Assembly (NCBI RefSeq): GCF_014205135.1 | Contig: NZ_JACHMY010000001.1 | Location: forward strand, 8,432,001 to 8,496,000 | Length of the DNA: 64,000 nucleotides | Direction: 5' to 3' | Source: Kribbella italica | GTDB lineage: Bacteria > Actinomycetota > Actinomycetes > Propionibacteriales > Kribbellaceae | Part shown: piece by piece, positions 34,632 through 43,385 of the stretch | How positions within the stretch are numbered: position 1 is the stretch's first letter | Layout of the letters: each line of letters begins with the position of its first letter | Position numbers and translations under genes: made by a program | The notes under the pieces: generated by a model | The model's input: the letters and a program-made list of their open reading frames with translations, nothing else | The model's database searches: none | Told to the model about the DNA's origin: nothing

Positions 34632-35419
34632 GCGCCCGCTCCCTGGTAGTCGCGCAGACCGCGTCGCCAGACCAGGACCGCGCCACCGACCACGACGACG
34701 AACCAGCCCGCCTGGTAGGCGTAGTCGATCGCGCGCGTCGTACCGAGCAGGACCTCGAGCGGGAACGAGATCAGGAAGCGGAACGGCTGTGCGTCGAGAA
34801 ACGGCTGGAAGACCGCCGGGAAGAGCGCGAGTGGTACGAGGCCTCCCGAGAGAAGTCGCGCGAGCAGGTAGCGCAGGCGGTCGACCGCCGCGATGTCCTC
34901 CATCCAGAAGGCGAGGGAGCCGATCAGGATGTCGAAGGCGAACGTCATCGCCGCGGCCATGATCAGGGCCGGGAGGAAGAGCAGCCAACGGCCCGGCTCG
35001 CCGGGCAGACGGAGGTCGTCGCGGAAGATCAGGCCGAGGACGACGACCGGGGGCACGAGCAGGCCGAGCTTGAGGAACTTCTCGGCCGAGTTGTTGGCCA
35101 GGTGCGACAGGTGGGTCGAGCAGGGGCGGACGAGCCAGGAGTTGAGACCGCCGAGGCGGATGGACGCGGCCAGGAAGCCCGACGTCCAGCTCGACGTGAC
35201 CATCGAGACGACGCTGACGAGGACCAGGTAGCTCGTCAGGTACGTCGTGGAGACGGGCGGGTTGGCGCCCTGGTCGATGGCGCCGTGCCAGACCAGGAGC
35301 GCGATGGCCGGCGGCAGCACGTTGGCGATCTGGAGCAGGAAGAGCCACCAGCGGTGGTTCATCATCATCCGGACCTCTTGCACGGTCAGGATGCGGAGCA
35401 GCCGGAGCTGCCGGGTCAC
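34628..35419 (-). CDS. ABC-2-type exporter permease, first subunit
   Basis: A 263-aa membrane protein (COG4587-like) with six spans, starting LRLLRILTVQEVRMMMNHRW and including FLLQIANVLPPAIALLVW. The GTG start at 35419 overlaps the stop of the ATPase gene as GTGA; the longer open frame upstream is the ATPase gene in another frame. Works as the heterodimer partner of the downstream permease. Confidence 0.85.
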   Translation of the reverse strand: MTRQLRLLRILTVQEVRMMMNHRWWLFLLQIANVLPPAIALLVWHGAIDQGANPPVSTTYLTSYLVLVSVVSMVTSSWTSGFLAASIRLGGLNSWLVRPCSTHLSHLANNSAEKFLKLGLLVPPVVVLGLIFRDDLRLPGEPGRWLLFLPALIMAAAMTFAFDILIGSLAFWMEDIAAVDRLRYLLARLLSGGLVPLALFPAVFQPFLDAQPFRFLISFPLEVLLGTTRAIDYAYQAGWFVVVVGGAVLVWRRGLRDYQGAGA

Positions 35420-36225
35420 GAGCGGCGGCCCTGGAACATGGCGGCCAGGACCTGGTCGAGATCCGCGTCGGCGTGCTGGCCGCTGCGCTGCCGCAGCTCC
35501 CGCAGATCCCCGTCGAAGCCGATCACGCCGTGGTCGATCAGCGCGATCCGCCGGCACAGCGCGGCGACGTCGCTCATGTCGTGGCTGGTCAGGACGATCG
35601 TGGTCCCGTGGTCGCGGTTCAGCTCGGCGAGGAAGTTGCGCAGGGCAAGCTTCGCGACGACGTCCAGACCGACGGTCGGTTCGTCGGCGAACAGGAGGTC
35701 CGGGCCGTGCAGCAGGGCGAGCACCAGCTCGCAGCGCATCCGCTGGCCGAGGGAGAGCTTGCGGACCGGGATGTTGATCAGCCCGGCGACGTCGAGGCGC
35801 TCGGTCAGCTCGGCGACGGACGCGTCGAAGACCGGTTTCGGGATCGCGTACATCTCGCGGTGGATCAGCAGCGAGTCGTACGTCGAGACGTCCCACCAGA
35901 GCATCGACTTCTGGCCGAACACGACCGAGATCCGGCTGAGGAAGTCGAAGGAACGCTGGTGCGGCTGGTGGCCGAGGACCTCGAGCTCGCCGCCGGTCGG
36001 GCGGAGCAGGCCGCAGAGCATCTTGATCGTGGTGGTCTTGCCGGCGCCGTTCGGGCCGAGCAGGCCGATCACCTGGCCCTTCGGCACGGTCAGGGTGAGT
36101 GCGTCGACCGCCGTGCGCTCACGGCGTACGGGCTTGAAGAGGCCTTTGAAGGCGCCCTTCATCCCGGGCTCCTGCTCGGAGTACCGGTAGACCTTGGTGA
36201 GTCGGGTCGTGCTGATCGCGTGCAT
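35416..36225 (-). CDS. ABC exporter ATP-binding protein (COG4586 type)
   Basis: A 269-aa ATPase with the extended N-terminus of this group (MHAISTTRLTKVYRYSEQEP), Walker A LLGPNGAGKTTTIK, Q-loop region SVVFGQKSMLWWDVS, signature LSLGQRMRCELVLALLHGP (SLGQ in place of SGGQ), Walker B LLFADEPTVGLD and switch His in TSHDMSD. The SLGQ signature is usual for COG4586. Start at 36225 behind GGAGG. First gene of the three-gene exporter operon. Confidence 0.9.
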   Translation of the reverse strand: MHAISTTRLTKVYRYSEQEPGMKGAFKGLFKPVRRERTAVDALTLTVPKGQVIGLLGPNGAGKTTTIKMLCGLLRPTGGELEVLGHQPHQRSFDFLSRISVVFGQKSMLWWDVSTYDSLLIHREMYAIPKPVFDASVAELTERLDVAGLINIPVRKLSLGQRMRCELVLALLHGPDLLFADEPTVGLDVVAKLALRNFLAELNRDHGTTIVLTSHDMSDVAALCRRIALIDHGVIGFDGDLRELRQRSGQHADADLDQVLAAMFQGRRS

Positions 36226-36526
36226 GCCGCGCCTCCAGGGCCGGCCCACGCAGACTGGGGAGCCGGGTCGATGGAGCGAGCCGGAGTCTGCCGGCAGCCG
36301 GACCCACATGACGGAGGGTGGCCGCCGACGAGTCTAGTCGCGGGGCGGGGGTGGCGCCTGGGGTTTTCCCTGGGACGGCGTACGCCCGGGGGAGTACGCC
36401 GTACTACGTCTGGTGGCTGCCGTGCTCCGCCGGAGGTAGGCGAGGTGTCGCCGCCGAGGCGACGCGGTGAGGGGTGCTCGGAGGACACGATCGGTGGCAT
36501 CAGAACTGCGACGACCGAGGAGTGTC
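36226..36526. other. 301-bp divergent intergenic region
   Basis: Separates the ABC exporter operon (minus) from the DUF1707 gene (plus). It holds an inverted repeat, ACGGCGTAC (36375-36383) and GTACGCCGT (36394-36402). The GTACGCCGT word is frequent in this genome, so the pairing may be chance. No convincing promoter hexamers were found; two promoters are expected here. Confidence 0.35.
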
Positions 36527-36997
36527 ATGAACGAGAACGTGCGGGTCGGGGACCAGGAACGCGAGGCGGCGGTCAAGCGGCTGGGCGAGCACTACGAGGC
36601 CGGGCGGCTGACTGCCGAGGAGCACAGCGAACGCATCAGTCAGGCGTTGCAGGCGAAGACCGCGGCCGATCTGACCGCGCTGTTCGCTGATCTGCCGGGG
36701 GAGAAGCGCGCCGACGAGCAGAGCGAGGCGTGGGCGGGGCCGTTCGGGTGGACGCGTCCGCCATGGACCTCGGCTGAGGCCGGAGAGCCGGCGGCACCTC
36801 GCCCGGGTGCCCGTCGACCAGGGTGGGCGGCTCGTGGACCGCTTGCGCGGATTCCCTTGCCTCTGCTGATCGCTCTGGCCGGACTCGCGGTGCTGTTGTC
36901 GGTCGGGTGTGTGGTCGGCGGTGGGCATCCGCCGGTGCTGCCGCTGCTGCTGATCGTGGCGGCTGTGGTCTTCGTGAAGAAGCGGCGGCACGCATGA
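36527..36997 (+). CDS. DUF1707 domain membrane protein
   Basis: A 156-aa protein with an N-terminal DUF1707 domain (VGDQEREAAVKRLGEHYEAG then LTAEEHSERISQALQAKTAADLTALFADL, core RLTAEEHSERISQALQAK), a Pro/Ala/Arg-rich linker and two C-terminal membrane segments (PLPLLIALAGLAVLLSVGCVV and VLPLLLIVAAVVFV). ATG 36527 has GAGGAG eight bases upstream. The following gene overlaps its stop by four bases. Function unknown. Confidence 0.82.
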   Translation: MNENVRVGDQEREAAVKRLGEHYEAGRLTAEEHSERISQALQAKTAADLTALFADLPGEKRADEQSEAWAGPFGWTRPPWTSAEAGEPAAPRPGARRPGWAARGPLARIPLPLLIALAGLAVLLSVGCVVGGGHPPVLPLLLIVAAVVFVKKRRHA

Positions 36998-37401
36998 GGA
37001 CGGCGTACCGGGCGCTCGCTTCGCTGATCGCGCTCGCCGTGGTGCTCCAGATCGCGGCGATCGCGCTGGCTGGGTTCACCACCGCGGCCGACGCGGAGGA
37101 CGGCGTCACGATCGGCGCGGACTACACCAACTTCGGGCAGAGTTACCACAGCATCGCGGGGACGGCGATCGGGCTGATCGCGCTGATCTTCCTGATCGTC
37201 TCGTTCCTGACCGACGTACCGAAGGGCCGTCTTCTGGCGGGTGCGGTGGCAGGACTGGTCGTGCTGCAGTTCGTGCTGGCGGTGGTGTCGTTCGGCATCC
37301 CGGCGCTGGGCCTCCTGCACGGGATCAACGGGCTCGCGATCGCGGGCGTGGCGGGCGCCGCGTCGCGACGGGCGTCGGCACCGGTGGTCGCCAGTGCGTA
37401 A
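36994..37401 (+). CDS. Four-span membrane protein (135 aa)
   Basis: Four membrane segments: LASLIALAVVLQIAAIALAG, IAGTAIGLIALIFLIVSFL, LLAGAVAGLVVLQFVLAVV and LGLLHGINGLAIAGVAGAA, with an extracytoplasmic loop after the first (FTTAADAEDGVTIGADYTNF). The histidine in GLLHGINGL recalls small haem-binding or DoxX-like membrane proteins, but no family is assigned with confidence. It overlaps both neighbours (ATGA with DUF1707, eight bases with the multicopper oxidase), so the three genes form one operon. Confidence 0.75.
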   Translation: MRTAYRALASLIALAVVLQIAAIALAGFTTAADAEDGVTIGADYTNFGQSYHSIAGTAIGLIALIFLIVSFLTDVPKGRLLAGAVAGLVVLQFVLAVVSFGIPALGLLHGINGLAIAGVAGAASRRASAPVVASA

Positions 37402-38812
37402 GTGGCGTGGCCGGTTGATCGCGCTGGGGGTGACACTGGCGGTGCTCGTGCCGCTGGCGTACCTCTGGGCGACCAGTCTCGTGCCGTCGACGTACTCGGC
37501 CTCGGAGATGGGGTACGCCGACTACGGCGGCGGCGCGGCGTCGGGGCATCAGCACCACGGCGGCACCAGCGTCGCCGACCTCACCGGGCCGCGCACCGGT
37601 GCCGCCGACGTCGCGGTGACGCTGACCGCGCGGAAGTCCTCGTTCACGTTGGCCTCCGGTGAGTCGGTCGACGGCTACACGCTCAACGGCTCGTCGCCGG
37701 GGCCTTTGATCCGCGCGGGGGTCGGTGAGTTGGTCGAGGTGACGCTGGTCAACGAGTCGGTCCCCGACGGCGCGACGCTGCACTGGCACGGGATCGACGT
37801 CCCGAACGCGGAGGACGGCGTCGCCGGGGTCACGCAGGACGCCGTACCGGTGGGTGGTCGTCACGTCTACCGCTTCCGGGCCTCGGTGGCGGGGACGTAC
37901 TGGTACCACTCGCACCAGGTGTCCAGCGAGCAGGTCCGCAGCGGACTCTTCGGCACGATCGTGATCGGGTCGCCCGGGCGCGATGTCGTTGCCGCGATTC
38001 ACACGTACGACGACCGGCGCACGATCAACGGCTCGACCGGCTCTTCACGCGTCGAGGTTCCTGCTGGTACGACGTTGCGCGTGCGCGTGGTCAACACCGA
38101 CAACGCCTTGATCCGCACGGGGCTGGTCGGTGCACCTGCCAAGGTCGTCGCCGTCGACGGTCGGGAGCTCCACGGCCCGACGCCCACGACCGACACGTTC
38201 CCGCTGGCGGCCGGTGCCCGGGTGGACTTCGAGGTGGTGGTTCCCGCGGGCGGCGTACGGCTGGACGCGGGCGGCGTGAGTCTGCGGATCGGTGGCGACG
38301 GGCCGGACGGATCTTTGTCTTCAGCAACCATCGATCTCCTCACCTACGGAACGCCTGCTCCCTTGGGCCTCGATGTCGCGCATCCCGACCGCGTGTTCGA
38401 GTACCGCATCGGCCGGCGTCCCGGCTTCCTGGACGGCGTACCTGGTCTGTGGTGGACGATCAACGGGCACAAGTTCCCCGACGTCCCGATGTTCATGGTC
38501 GCTTCCGGGGATGTGGTGAAGATGACGATCTCCAACACCAGCGGGCAGTCGCACCCGATGCACCTGCACGGGCACCACGCGATCGTCTTGTCCCGCAACG
38601 GCGTCGCGGCGTCCGGCACTCCGTGGTGGGTCGACACGCTGGAGGTCGACGACGGCGAAACCTACGAGATCGCCTTCCTGGCCGACAACCCCGGCGTCTG
38701 GATGGACCACTGCCACAACCTGCCGCACGCGTCGCAGGGGTTGATGACGCATCTCATGTACGAGGGCGTCAGTACGCCGTACAAGATCTCCTCGGTCAAC
38801 CAGCCCGAGTAA
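37394..38812 (+). CDS. Membrane-anchored multicopper oxidase
   Basis: A 472-aa protein with an N-terminal membrane segment (LIALGVTLAVLVPLAYLWA) and a His-rich stretch (SGHQHHGG). All copper motifs are present: LHWHG (130-133), YWYHSH (171-174), HPMHLHGH and the type-1 motif HCHNLPHASQGLM. Cupredoxin domains 1 and 3 carry the ligands. Multicopper oxidases oxidise metals or phenolics with reduction of O2 to water; this one acts outside the membrane. GTG start at 37394 overlaps the preceding gene, supporting an operon with it; the four-span protein may be an electron-transfer or assembly partner (inference). Confidence 0.9.
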   Translation: MRKWRGRLIALGVTLAVLVPLAYLWATSLVPSTYSASEMGYADYGGGAASGHQHHGGTSVADLTGPRTGAADVAVTLTARKSSFTLASGESVDGYTLNGSSPGPLIRAGVGELVEVTLVNESVPDGATLHWHGIDVPNAEDGVAGVTQDAVPVGGRHVYRFRASVAGTYWYHSHQVSSEQVRSGLFGTIVIGSPGRDVVAAIHTYDDRRTINGSTGSSRVEVPAGTTLRVRVVNTDNALIRTGLVGAPAKVVAVDGRELHGPTPTTDTFPLAAGARVDFEVVVPAGGVRLDAGGVSLRIGGDGPDGSLSSATIDLLTYGTPAPLGLDVAHPDRVFEYRIGRRPGFLDGVPGLWWTINGHKFPDVPMFMVASGDVVKMTISNTSGQSHPMHLHGHHAIVLSRNGVAASGTPWWVDTLEVDDGETYEIAFLADNPGVWMDHCHNLPHASQGLMTHLMYEGVSTPYKISSVNQPE

Positions 38813-38881
38813 CCGCATCGATTGTGTGTCGAACCACCACGCCGACAGGCGAACCCGCGCATCCTGCGGTATCCCTGAAAG

Positions 38882-39325
38882 ATGACCTGCCCCACCGCCC
38901 TCCGCACCGCCGCCACCCTCGCGGTCCTCCTGGCCGGTCTGGTCATCACCCCCATCGCACTGTCCCACCTCGACGACAACCTGCGGGTGGTCGAGACCCA
39001 GCCCGTCCGCGAGGTGGAGGTCGTCGCCGTCTATTCCCCGACCCTCCACACTCAACTCACCACCGTGTTGGTCCGCCACCCCGACACGGGCGCCCCCACC
39101 AACCTCGAAGGCGCCGACAAACTCGTCACCCTCCCGGCTGCGAACACGTACGTCCCTGTGGTGGTCGACCCGGAGGACCGCACCAAGGTCCTCATCACCA
39201 CGGCCAACTGGGCGCCGACGTGGCTCGACTACACCACCACGGTCGCGGCGACAGCCTTACCTGCGTTGACCCTGGCCGCCTTGCTCTCCGGCACTTTCAC
39301 CCGCCGCCGACGTCGGGTCGAGTAG
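38882..39325 (+). CDS. Hypothetical membrane protein (147 aa)
   Basis: Two membrane segments, TAATLAVLLAGLVITPIAL near the N-terminus and TVAATALPALTLAALLSGTF near the C-terminus, flank an extracytoplasmic beta-rich region (VREVEVVAVYSPTLHTQLTT). This Rv-type layout resembles Rv3092c/Rv1733c-like proteins of mycobacteria, but I cannot assign it. ATG 38882; no clear Shine-Dalgarno site, GAAAG being closest. Confidence 0.6.
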   Translation: MTCPTALRTAATLAVLLAGLVITPIALSHLDDNLRVVETQPVREVEVVAVYSPTLHTQLTTVLVRHPDTGAPTNLEGADKLVTLPAANTYVPVVVDPEDRTKVLITTANWAPTWLDYTTTVAATALPALTLAALLSGTFTRRRRRVE

Positions 39326-39327
39326 CT

Positions 39328-39552
39328 TCAGGCGGAGTTGCTGATGGGCGTCAGGCTGAGGCGGTTGCACTGGGTTCGGTGGAGGGCGGCTATGCGGAGG
39401 CAGGCGGCGTCGATGGCGGCTCGTTGGGATTCGTAGAGGCCGTACCAGTACGGGTCTTCCGGGAGTGGGTCGCCGGCGTCGTCGATGTCGGCGTACCAGG
39501 TGGTGCCGGTGCGGAAGATTCTGGCGTGGAGATGAAGATCTGTGTCGTTCAT
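39328..39552 (-). CDS. Small hypothetical protein (74 aa)
   Basis: MNDTDLHLHARIFRTGTTWY then ADIDDAGDPLPEDPYWYGLYES and a helical end with HRTQCNRLSL. The start at 39552 has AGGAG ten bases upstream; a longer frame to 39639 is possible. It is convergent with the membrane protein gene and lies downstream of the sulfite-oxidase-like gene on the same strand. No family known to me. Confidence 0.5.
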   Translation of the reverse strand: MNDTDLHLHARIFRTGTTWYADIDDAGDPLPEDPYWYGLYESQRAAIDAACLRIAALHRTQCNRLSLTPISNSA

Positions 39553-39645
39553 CGCGCGGATCGCTCCTGGGGAGAAGGAATCGGTGCGTTGCCCTGTTTC
39601 GATGATGTGACGGCGGGTGGGCAACGGCAGGAGCGACACGCGGGT

Positions 39646-40743
39646 TTACTGAACCAGAACAGTGAGGCGCTGGGCGGTGTTGTTGGCGAAGCCGCCGCGG
39701 TTCCAGGGGGCCTCGATGGGCTGGACCCGGCCGGATTTGTCGTGGGCCCGGACGGTGAGGACGTGTTCGCCGGGGGTGGCTTGCCAGGTGAAGGAGAAGG
39801 GGCGCCAGGCAAGGTCTTCGTTGCTTGAGGCATCCAGTTCGGCGTCCTGCCAGGTGGCGCCGGCGTTGGTACTGAGTTCTACGCGGTCGACGGGGGCCCA
39901 GCCGGACCAGGCGCGGCCCTGCAGCGTGACTTCGCCGGCGGGGACGAAGCGGTGGCGGGTCATGAAGTCGGGGTGGCCGGGCGGGATGAGGAGGGCCCGG
40001 GGTTCGATGCGGGTGACGGCTACGCCGGGCTCGCCCGCTTCGGTGCGGATGCGGTAGGCCTCGGCGTTCTGGTAGCCGGTGAAGGGCTTGTCGATGAGCT
40101 CGATCGAGCGGAGCCACTTCACCGAGGCCATGCCGTACCAGCCGGGGACGATGAGACGCAGCGGGTACCCGTGCTGGGGTGGGAGCGGCAGGCCGTTCAT
40201 CTCCCAGGCGACGAGGGCGTTGGACTCCAGGGCCTCGGCGACCGAGAGGCCGCGCTGGTAGTCCTGCTCGATGCCGCGTTCGACGCCGTGGTCGGCGCCG
40301 GTGAAGACCACGTCCACGGCCTCCGGCAGGACGCCGGCCGCCTCCAGCAGAGCGGCCAGCGGTACGCCGGTCCACTCGGCGGTGCCGACCGCCTCCATCA
40401 GCCAGGGCTGGCTGATCGGGCGGGGATGAAGGTTCGCGCGACCGTTGCCGGCGCACTCCAGCGTGACGCGTACCGTCTGCCGGCCCATCGCGCGGAGCTC
40501 GGTCAGGCCGAAGTCGATCGGTTGCTCTACACAACCGTTGACGGTGAGGCGCCAGTCGAAGGCGTTCGTCAGCGGGATGTCGTAGTGCACGAGCACGTAG
40601 TGCAGCCCAGGCGGCGTGAGGTCGTAGCGCAGCGCTTCCAGCGGGATACCGTGGTTGCGCGCGGCCAGCTGGAGCTCGTCGCCGGTGATGCCCTCGCCGA
40701 CGTCGGCCAGGCGACCCTTGGTGCTGAACTGTTCGATCGTCAT
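39646..40743 (-). CDS. Sulfite-oxidase-like molybdopterin oxidoreductase
   Basis: A 365-aa protein with the oxidoreductase molybdopterin-binding domain (about 55-235) and the C-terminal Mo-co dimerisation domain (about 240-365, FVPAGEVTLQGRAWSG). The molybdenum-ligating Cys is C97 in VRVTLECAGNGR; GTAEWTGVPLAALLE and HGYPLRLIVPGWYGMASVKW (core YPLRLIVPGWYG) are family signatures. No signal peptide, so cytoplasmic. It oxidises sulfite or a related substrate; no haem partner gene adjoins it. Confidence 0.88.
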   Translation of the reverse strand: MTIEQFSTKGRLADVGEGITGDELQLAARNHGIPLEALRYDLTPPGLHYVLVHYDIPLTNAFDWRLTVNGCVEQPIDFGLTELRAMGRQTVRVTLECAGNGRANLHPRPISQPWLMEAVGTAEWTGVPLAALLEAAGVLPEAVDVVFTGADHGVERGIEQDYQRGLSVAEALESNALVAWEMNGLPLPPQHGYPLRLIVPGWYGMASVKWLRSIELIDKPFTGYQNAEAYRIRTEAGEPGVAVTRIEPRALLIPPGHPDFMTRHRFVPAGEVTLQGRAWSGWAPVDRVELSTNAGATWQDAELDASSNEDLAWRPFSFTWQATPGEHVLTVRAHDKSGRVQPIEAPWNRGGFANNTAQRLTVLVQ

Positions 40744-40822
40744 GGCGGATTCCCTTCCCCTGGGGGTCAGCCTAAGCCGCGCGGCGGTGGGAAAAGCAAG
40801 AGCGCGAACTCGCCGGCCTGGC

Positions 40823-40828
40823 TACGGT
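40823..40828 (+). promoter_or_regulatory. -10 box TACGGT for the aadA-like gene
   Basis: TACGGT ends six bases before the ATG at 40835 and no Shine-Dalgarno sequence precedes it, so a leaderless transcript is likely. Confidence 0.45.
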
Positions 40829-40834
40829 CGGTGG

Positions 40835-41626
40835 ATGACGTCCGGCGTACCGCATCCTCGTGACCGTGCGCAGTCGTGGGCCGACTGCGACGCCGACCTC
40901 AGGCGGTACGTCGAGCAGGCGCTCGCGGCGACCGGGCTGGAGCCGTCGGGGGTGTACGTGCACGGTTCGCTGGCGATGGGGTGCTTCTACCGGGCGAAGA
41001 GTGATGTGGATCTGCTGGTCGTGGTCCGCGAGGCGCTGACGCCGGGACAGCGGGAGCGGGCGGCGCGAGCGCTCGCGGAGCGGGCGGTCAAGAGGCCGAT
41101 ACTCGGGGATCTGGAGCTGTCCGTGCTGACCGAGCGACAGGCCGCCGAGGGGAAGCGCGAGTTCGAGGTGCACTACTCGGCGTACTGGACGGAGAAGATC
41201 CTCGCGGGCGAGTACGCCGGGCCGGGCAGGGATCCGGACCTCGCGGCGCACGTGAGTGTCGTACGACAGCGCGGCGTGGTGGTGAGTGGGCGGCCGGCGG
41301 TGGACGTGTTCGGAGAGGTGTCGGACGAGGACTACTTGGGGGCCATCGAGGCGGATCTGCGGGACGTGGATCTGGTGGCCGAGCCGTACTACGGAGTGCT
41401 CAACGCGTGCCGGGTGTTGATGGTGCGGGAGTCATCGCAGGTGGTGAGCAAGGAAGAGGGCGGAGAGTGGGGGATCAGGAGCCTGCCGGACGAACACAGG
41501 CCTGTGGTTGAACAGGCGCTGAGGTGTTACCGGAGTGCGCGACCGGTCCAAGCCAACGAGCGAGGGACCGACGGGCATGGGTGGGACGTGAAGGCTCTGG
41601 AGAGCTTCAGGAAGTACGTCGATTAG
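40835..41626 (+). CDS. AadA-like aminoglycoside nucleotidyltransferase-family protein
   Basis: A 263-aa protein with the nucleotidyltransferase core VYVHGSLAMGCFYRAKSDVD (GS...SDxDLLV, residues about 38-62) and a C-terminal helical DUF4111-type domain, the arrangement of streptomycin/spectinomycin 3''-adenylyltransferases. Chromosomal relatives in soil actinomycetes are not always resistance enzymes, so activity on aminoglycosides is unproven. The 3' end overlaps the convergent response-regulator gene by four bases. Confidence 0.8.
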   Translation: MTSGVPHPRDRAQSWADCDADLRRYVEQALAATGLEPSGVYVHGSLAMGCFYRAKSDVDLLVVVREALTPGQRERAARALAERAVKRPILGDLELSVLTERQAAEGKREFEVHYSAYWTEKILAGEYAGPGRDPDLAAHVSVVRQRGVVVSGRPAVDVFGEVSDEDYLGAIEADLRDVDLVAEPYYGVLNACRVLMVRESSQVVSKEEGGEWGIRSLPDEHRPVVEQALRCYRSARPVQANERGTDGHGWDVKALESFRKYVD

Positions 41627-42231
41627 AGCCAGCCGTTGTCGACGGCGATGCGGGCGGCTTCCGCGCGAGTCCGGGCGCCCGTCTTGCCGATGGCCGACGA
41701 CAGGTGGTTCCGGACCGTGCCCTCCGAGAGGTGAAGCTCGCGGGCGATGTCGGCGACCGTGCCGCCGGTGCGGGCGGCGCGGAGGACGTCGGACTCGCGG
41801 GCGGTGAGCGGGCTCGTGCCTGCGACGAGGGTCTCCGCGGCCAGCGACGGGTCGACGACGCGGAGGCCCTGGTGGACTCGGCGTACGGCGTCGGCGAGCT
41901 GCGCGGCGGGGGTGTCCTTGACGACGAAGCCCGCGGCGCCGGCCTCCATCGCGCGGCGCAGATAGCCGGGGCGGCCGAACGTGGTGACCATCAGGATCCG
42001 CACCGCCGGTACGGCGGACCGCAGCGCGGCGGCCGCTTCGATGCCGTCGAGGCCGGGCATCTCGACGTCGAGCAGGGCGACGTCGGGCTTCGACGTACGG
42101 GCTGCCTCCAGGACCTCGTCGCCGCGGCCGACCTCGGCGACGACCTCGAGGTCGGGTTCGAGATCGAGCAGCGCCGCGAGGGCGCCGCGGACGAGCGCCT
42201 GGTCGTCCGCGATCAGCAGTCGGATGCTCAC
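41623..42231 (-). CDS. NarL/FixJ-family response regulator
   Basis: A 202-aa two-component regulator: receiver domain with the acidic pocket IADD (9-10), phospho-acceptor D55 in VALLDVEMPGLDG and the conserved Lys in FVVKDTPAAQL, then a LuxR-type HTH (LTARESDVLRAARTGGTVAD then HLSEGTVRNHLSSAIGKTGA). Overlaps the histidine kinase stop by four bases. Probably controls the ABC exporter genes of the same operon or other membrane-stress genes. Confidence 0.93.
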   Translation of the reverse strand: MSIRLLIADDQALVRGALAALLDLEPDLEVVAEVGRGDEVLEAARTSKPDVALLDVEMPGLDGIEAAAALRSAVPAVRILMVTTFGRPGYLRRAMEAGAAGFVVKDTPAAQLADAVRRVHQGLRVVDPSLAAETLVAGTSPLTARESDVLRAARTGGTVADIARELHLSEGTVRNHLSSAIGKTGARTRAEAARIAVDNGWL

Positions 42232-43370
42232 GGGCCCACTCTGACAGCCAGCCGGAACCCACCACTCGGCGCCTGGCCGACGGACAGCGTGGCGCCGACC
42301 TGGTCGGCGCGCTCACGCAGCCCGATCAACCCATGACCACCTGGTGAAGTCGAGGGTCCCCGACCGTCGTCCAGGACCTCGATCTGCTGGGCACTGATCC
42401 GAACAGTGCACTTGCGGGCTCCCGAGTGCCGTACGACGTTCGTAACGCCCTCACGGACCACCCAGGCGAACAGCTCTCGATGAGATTCGGGCACATCGTC
42501 GACCGTCGTCGGCAGATCAGCGCGGATCTCAGCCGCCTCCAGGGCGGCTCGGGCGGAGACCAGTTCACCGGCGAGGCTCAGCTCGCGGTAGCCCGCGACA
42601 GCAGCCCGTACGTCGGCCAGCGCCGCCCGGGCGAGCTGCTCGATGTCGGTCACCTCGACCGCCGCCCGCGAAGGGTTGGCCTCGATCAGGCGCCCGGCGA
42701 GCTCGGCCTTGACCGTGATCACGGTCAGCGAGTGTCCGAGGATGTCGTGCAGGTCCCGGGCGAACCGGTTGCGCTCCTCCTGGACCGCCAGCTCGGCGAA
42801 GTCCTGACGGGCGACCGACAGTTCCATCCCGCGCTGGATCGCGCGCCGCATCCCGAACACCGCCAATGCGGCCAGGAAGATCGCCAGCCCGTAACTGCTG
42901 TCGTCGTGCCAGCCGGGAACCAGCCGCATCGACAGCTCCGCTCCACCCAGCGTCAGGAGGGTGACGGCGATCGCCTGCCGAAGCTCCAGCATCACCACCG
43001 AGATCGCGGTGACGTAGACCAGCGTGGTCAGTGCGGTCTGCCCGGCGGCCGGCAGCGTCAGCGCGGCCAGAGCGAGCAGGCCGACCAGGTAGCCGTACCG
43101 CTTCCAGAGCGGAAGCCCGCCCTCGCGCCAGGAGACCTGCCGCATCCAGATGAAGAAGGACATGTAAGCCGTGGCGAAGGCAAACAGCGCGAGCACCCCG
43201 ACCACTCGGGTGACGCCGTCGCTGTGCCGGACGATCTCCTGCAGCGGGCTGCCCAGGTAGAACAGCCAGACCCCGCCGGCCAGCCAGCGCCACGACCTGC
43301 GTCCCGTCTGGGTGAGGTCGCGGGCGGCCGGCGAATGCGGCGGGGGCTGCTTGCTGCTCACAGTCGTCAC
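42228..43370 (-). CDS. Sensor histidine kinase (HisKA_3 type)
   Basis: A 380-aa kinase with five or six N-terminal membrane segments and almost no extracellular loop, an intramembrane-sensing style. The dimerisation/phosphorylation helix is NRFARDLHDILGHSL with H208; the ATPase domain has FAWVVREGVTNVVRHSGA (N box) and GHGLIGLRER (G box). GTG start at 43370. Partner of the adjacent response regulator. It is encoded 15 bp after the ABC permease, so transport and signalling are probably linked. Confidence 0.92.
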   Translation of the reverse strand: MTTVSSKQPPPHSPAARDLTQTGRRSWRWLAGGVWLFYLGSPLQEIVRHSDGVTRVVGVLALFAFATAYMSFFIWMRQVSWREGGLPLWKRYGYLVGLLALAALTLPAAGQTALTTLVYVTAISVVMLELRQAIAVTLLTLGGAELSMRLVPGWHDDSSYGLAIFLAALAVFGMRRAIQRGMELSVARQDFAELAVQEERNRFARDLHDILGHSLTVITVKAELAGRLIEANPSRAAVEVTDIEQLARAALADVRAAVAGYRELSLAGELVSARAALEAAEIRADLPTTVDDVPESHRELFAWVVREGVTNVVRHSGARKCTVRISAQQIEVLDDGRGPSTSPGGHGLIGLRERADQVGATLSVGQAPSGGFRLAVRVGP

Positions 43371-43385
43371 GGTAACTCGCCGGGA

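Noticed and set aside
36375..36402. Inverted repeat ACGGCGTAC/GTACGCCGT as an operator
   Set aside because: The word GTACGCCGT and its complement occur many times in coding DNA of this genome, so a chance pair is likely.
40835..41626. Acquired aminoglycoside resistance gene
   Set aside because: Base composition and codon use match the neighbours and no mobile element is present, so it looks like a native chromosomal gene.
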